Shown: piece by piece, positions 32,041 through 35,441 of the stretch
Layout: every line of letters starts with the position of its first letter
How positions within the stretch are numbered: the first letter of the stretch is position 1
Assembly (NCBI GenBank): GCA_900541475.1
Contig: UQJV01000019.1
Span: forward strand, 1-35,441
Reading direction: 5' to 3'
Origin: an uncultured Collinsella sp.
GTDB taxonomy: Bacteria; Actinomycetota; Coriobacteriia; Coriobacteriales; Coriobacteriaceae
Length of the DNA stretch: 35,441 nt
Made by a program: the position numbers and the translations under genes
The notes under the pieces: generated by a model
What the model saw: the letters and a program-made list of their open reading frames with translations, nothing else
Database searches by the model: none
Told to the model about the DNA's origin: nothing

Positions 32041-33135
32041 TCAGCAGCGATATGTGGCACCAAAAAGCACCAACCCCAGCAGGAATAACGATAAAGATGC
32101 AGCGATCCAGTTGCTGCCGCCGGTTTTGGGGAGCGCCGAAGTGGTCGCGGTGGCAGCCTTGGTCTTGGTTGTCTTGGCGACCGTGGTCTTGGTTACTGTC
32201 GTTGTTGTTTTGGTTGTCGCGGCCGCTGGTTTCAGCGCCGGATTTGCCGTGGGTCCTGTGGTGGGCTCTCCGGCAGCGGGGTTAGCATCGGCGGGAGACT
32301 TGTCCGCGCTATCGCTCGGTACCTCGTTCCTGTCGGTCTCCCCCGCCGGGGGCGTGGCGACATCGGGCTCAACCACCACATGCTGTGCCACGGCCCCTAC
32401 GGCATCCACCACGCCACTAGCACCAAAGGCCCCACCAGCAGGCGTCACAAAGCGCGCGGACACAAGCGACCCGCCCGTACACGCAACGCCGCCATCGGCA
32501 CCGACCGCATCAAGCCACGAGGCATCGACGGAAAGCCGACAGCCGGCCGTACCAACGCCAAGGCCCGCATCCTGCAGATACACGCCGTAGGCGCGCACGC
32601 CCGCTCCGGTCCCGGCGCCCGCGGCAACGACGCGCCCGCCGCCGCGCACGGCTATGTCGCCTGCGATCACGCCGGCGACCGCCTCGTCCGTAATATCGGC
32701 CCCGTCCGCCCGGGCATCGACAGTGCAGCCGTCCACCACGAGTGCCTGCGATACGTGGATCCCGCACTGCGAGCCCGTCGCCATCAGGGTCCCTGAGCCG
32801 CGAAGGGTCAGGTTGCCCCACACCTCCATGCCGCACAGCGTGATGTCTGCATCGGGCGCATGCGACTCCGTCACGGAGTTTTGCCCGGCAAGCGTCAGCA
32901 CCAGGTCGCCCTCGGCGCCGATGGCCTCGCCCGCGTAGCCGTTAAGCTCCAGGTGGTCGGCATCGGTCCAGGCCCAGCCGGGGCCCGACACGCCCGGCTC
33001 GTAGTACGTCGCGCCCGCGATGATGAGGCTCTCCGCGCCCGCGGCATAAGAAGGCCCGCCCAGCAAAACGCATAGGCAGGCCATGGCAGCGATCGCAATG
33101 TGATGACGGCTGGCGTGGGACTCGGCAGCAAACAT
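32041..33135 (-). CDS. LPXTG beta-helix-like surface protein, copy 2 (intact)
   Basis: A 364-residue protein starting at ATG 33135 (MFAAESHASRHHIAIAA) with GGAG upstream; an ATG further upstream lacks a ribosome site. The signal peptide ends near PSYAAGAES. The beta-helix-like domain is nearly the same as copy 1. A longer Thr/Lys-rich linker (TKTTTTVTKTTVAKTTKTK) precedes LPKTG, a membrane segment and a short CYRC-like tail. It is anchored to the wall by sortase, and its ligand is unknown. It is the likely parent of the duplication. Confidence 0.85.
   Translation of the reverse strand: MFAAESHASRHHIAIAAMACLCVLLGGPSYAAGAESLIIAGATYYEPGVSGPGWAWTDADHLELNGYAGEAIGAEGDLVLTLAGQNSVTESHAPDADITLCGMEVWGNLTLRGSGTLMATGSQCGIHVSQALVVDGCTVDARADGADITDEAVAGVIAGDIAVRGGGRVVAAGAGTGAGVRAYGVYLQDAGLGVGTAGCRLSVDASWLDAVGADGGVACTGGSLVSARFVTPAGGAFGASGVVDAVGAVAQHVVVEPDVATPPAGETDRNEVPSDSADKSPADANPAAGEPTTGPTANPALKPAAATTKTTTTVTKTTVAKTTKTKAATATTSALPKTGGSNWIAASLSLFLLGLVLFGATYRC
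32526..33080. repeat. long direct repeat, unit 2 of tandem surface-protein duplication
   Basis: This is the partner of 30607-31161. Homology ends at 33080, where copy 2 continues into the full signal peptide and its own upstream region, while copy 1 switches to unrelated DNA. Confidence 0.85.
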
Positions 33136-33297
33136 ACCCGCTCCGATCTTCGAAGGAGCCAATAGAATGTGCACCAGAAAATGCCCTGGTAGCAGCAAGT
33201 ATTAGTCTAGCGAGATCAATGCGGGGGCAAAGAAAAATCGCGTGGGCAATGTTCACAATTAGGTGTAAATCGTTTTGCCAATCGGTGAAAGGAAGAA

Positions 33298-35441
33298 TCA
33301 CGCCCTCCTGGCATTTCGCCTCCAACGCGCGAGGAACCTACCGGCTTCTTCAGCAGAGACCTCGTTCCTAGCATCATCTTCATTCGCAACACAGAAAGCT
33401 GCCGCAACCAGCTGGCAGTCTTCCGGCAACTCGAAAAAGCTGCCGTCTGCGCGCGCCGCAGTAAGAAGACCGTCGATCTTTGCGAGCTCGACCACCTCTG
33501 CGACACCAGTCTTATCGAATAAGAAGCTCGTTACTTCGCCGCTGTCCAGCGATGTGTAGCGACCCGTCCCGAACGAAAGAAAAGACGCGCACCCCGCCCC
33601 GTCAGCATTGGCAACCCTTTTCGCATAAGCCATAAATTCATTGGGTTTACGCTTCTTGAGCAAGATCAGCGCATAATGATACTCATCGTCTAGGAACAGG
33701 TTTCTCGCGGCGGCGTCCTCGCCTACCTTGGCGCAAACGGCATCAGAAAGCTCGAAAATACTGCCTTCGGGCAAAAGCGTCTTGCAATCGCTATTTTCCG
33801 TGGCATTCATGCTGTCCAGCTGATATATCAAGAAAGGCACGAGCGGATAGTTTACTCTCCCCTCGCTCTCGTCCACCGACGCTCGCAGAATCTCGCCAGA
33901 CTTAGCAGGCCCCAACCGTTTGAACAGCAACTCGATGAGTCTGATGAGTTCCAGGTCGGCGCTAGTCGAGGCCAAAGGGGCGTAGCTCTTTTCCTCGCTC
34001 AGACCCAAGGCCAAAAGGCACGCCCTAGTGACGACCTCGGCACGGTCTTCCTCCAATGTCGATACACGGGCCCTCATAGCCGATACAAAGTCGATCATGC
34101 TTCCCGCTTCGGCGTGCCTTTGCAGGTCTTCGAGCAATACTCCGCCCTCGCTCACATTTAACGCATCCTGCACCTCATGAATATCGATTCCGTCCGGCAT
34201 GTTCGAATGGAAGTATTGATTGAAGGAATCGGCCCGCCAGATAGCGTTCAAGCTCTCCCTCGAGTAAGAGACGCAATGACTCATGCCAGTTTTATTTGCC
34301 ACCCGCGGGAAAAGCCTGCAGACGGCCTCGACCGCCCACTTGGCTTCAGATCTCGGGACTATCCTAGAAATCAGCTCCTCCAAATTGGCGAGGTTGTCTT
34401 TTGGATCCATGTTATTCATATATAATGACGATCCGATTGTGCCGCAAAGGAGGTCCTTGTGCACGCGAATCCAATCAACGAGTTTTGGCACCTTGAGTTC
34501 CAGTACCGCCAAGGCGACGACGTCCTCGAAGCAGCAGAATCGCGGCAGGATGCTCAACTTCGCCTTTAACGCGTTCGTGAACCGTCGAACCTCCCTTATG
34601 GTGAAGAACCGATTGTTCAGAAACGTCAGGCGGACGCCGTTCCACCTCTTGTCGTCGAGGTCCTCCAGCCTGTATGCAAACGACTTGAAAATCGCATTGA
34701 TGTCCTTGAGAAGCACCCGCTCCAAATCGCCCGATGAAATGGACGGCAGGTGCACAGGGACTAGGACCACCTTCTCCAGATATTCGGCGCCATCGCAATT
34801 CTGGACTTCACTCAAAGCCCGCGTAACCACCTCCTCATCGAATGAAAGAAGGTAGTTTATCTTCGGAAGCTTCGCCAGGGAGGCGACGAGCTGAAACACC
34901 ATACGCACCTGATCGTTCGGCAGCCGATCAATGTCGTCGATGATCACTACGACCCGCCCATCGAACTTGAGGAGCTCCTCCTCAAGTCTCTGTTTCTTCG
35001 AAGAGACGCTTCCCGCCCTTTCTGCGGATTTCCTCAACCTGCTCGCCAAACGTTTGCCGAAGGCAGGCACAGCAACGCCTGCAAGCGGCGCGCCCGCCAA
35101 ACTGGCAGCGGCACCGGCGGTAATCAACAAGGCTTCAGAATATGCCGCGAAAGCATTGAGCACCTCGGGGCGCTTACCGCACAGCTTGCCGAATAACTTG
35201 CCGAATAGCGTGCGCCGCCCATGTACATCTTTATCAAGCGCACTCCCGACTTCCTTAAGAAACTGAGCGAGCAGCTGCTCGGACGTGAGGTAATTCCAGG
35301 GCTCAAAACGGACGACAGAGACGCCCGCCTTGCCGTCATCGTCTTTTCGGGAGAGCGCATTTTCAACGAGGTTTATAACCGAAGTCGGTACCGTCAAGAT
35401 TCTTTCGCAAATTGATCGAGGCGGCCTCGGCCCCGCCTTGC
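33298..35441 (-). CDS. KAP-family P-loop NTPase (partial, Walker A not visible)
   Basis: An open frame of about 714 codons runs to the window edge; the first candidate start inside is TTG 35397. KAP features counted from there are VVRFEPWNYLTSEQLL (about 28-43), two hydrophobic stretches near 88-115, Walker B VVVIIDDIDRLPND (about 148-161), and NNRFFTIREVRRF. The frame before INLVENAL reads ILTVPTSV where a GxGKTS Walker A is expected. Either the 5' part was lost or a small deletion shifted the frame. KAP NTPases often belong to phage-defence or membrane-associated stress systems; the role here is unknown. Confidence 0.75.
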   Translation of the reverse strand, partial: KAGPRPPRSICERILTVPTSVINLVENALSRKDDDGKAGVSVVRFEPWNYLTSEQLLAQFLKEVGSALDKDVHGRRTLFGKLFGKLCGKRPEVLNAFAAYSEALLITAGAAASLAGAPLAGVAVPAFGKRLASRLRKSAERAGSVSSKKQRLEEELLKFDGRVVVIIDDIDRLPNDQVRMVFQLVASLAKLPKINYLLSFDEEVVTRALSEVQNCDGAEYLEKVVLVPVHLPSISSGDLERVLLKDINAIFKSFAYRLEDLDDKRWNGVRLTFLNNRFFTIREVRRFTNALKAKLSILPRFCCFEDVVALAVLELKVPKLVDWIRVHKDLLCGTIGSSLYMNNMDPKDNLANLEELISRIVPRSEAKWAVEAVCRLFPRVANKTGMSHCVSYSRESLNAIWRADSFNQYFHSNMPDGIDIHEVQDALNVSEGGVLLEDLQRHAEAGSMIDFVSAMRARVSTLEEDRAEVVTRACLLALGLSEEKSYAPLASTSADLELIRLIELLFKRLGPAKSGEILRASVDESEGRVNYPLVPFLIYQLDSMNATENSDCKTLLPEGSIFELSDAVCAKVGEDAAARNLFLDDEYHYALILLKKRKPNEFMAYAKRVANADGAGCASFLSFGTGRYTSLDSGEVTSFLFDKTGVAEVVELAKIDGLLTAARADGSFFELPEDCQLVAAAFCVANEDDARNEVSAEEAGRFLARWRRNARRA

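Overview
The window looks like a chromosomal segment of a Coriobacteriia member, most likely Collinsella. This is an inference from high G+C housekeeping genes, the order scpA-scpB-rluB-cmk-plsC-ispH-(DUF512 radical SAM)-der-plsY-gpsA-rpe, LPXTG surface proteins and a DUF559-like protein family common in that class. No 16S gene or other species marker is present.

Layout. (1) Positions 1-2.8 kb are a scrap-yard. They hold the tail of an unknown gene, a small single-span membrane protein, a hairpin cluster, a stop-interrupted remnant, a bacteriocin-like pair (frameshifted secreted peptide plus small membrane protein), a 5'-truncated thioredoxin-fold gene, and a 5'-truncated DUF6273 surface-protein module facing the opposite way. 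(2) 2.87-20.13 kb is a conserved housekeeping block, entirely on the minus strand. Genes are packed with 4-bp ATGA overlaps or gaps of a few bases, from an ABC-F ATPase down to coaBC and tRNA-Pro(GGG). It covers chromosome condensation (ScpAB), rRNA modification, CMP kinase, phospholipid synthesis (PlsC, PlsY, GpsA), isoprenoids (IspH), ribosome assembly (Der), the pentose phosphate pathway (Rpe), sulfur mobilisation and coenzyme A. (3) 20.2-35.4 kb is an accessory region beginning at tRNA-Ala(GGC) and containing tRNA-Val(CAC). It is dominated by conflict genes: a PD-(D/E)XK/DUF559-like protein, a DUF3825 protein, a Doc-type toxin with a 61-aa partner, a DUF3990/XRE pair under a double palindromic operator, a nucleotidyltransferase (MNT-like) protein, an RloA/RloB ATPase-Toprim pair resembling PARIS-type defence, two unknown plus-strand genes next to it, a DinJ/YafQ module lying between two tandem LPXTG beta-helix surface proteins, and a KAP-family P-loop NTPase running off the window end.

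How it fits together. The minus-strand core probably forms one or a few long co-transcribed units. The accessory region appears to have grown by insertion and duplication next to tRNA genes. The best candidates for new biology are the DUF3990/XRE-61aa-Doc-DUF3825 run, the RloAB neighbourhood with its two unknown genes, and the eroded bacteriocin-like locus at the left end. No CRISPR array, transposase or complete integrase was seen.
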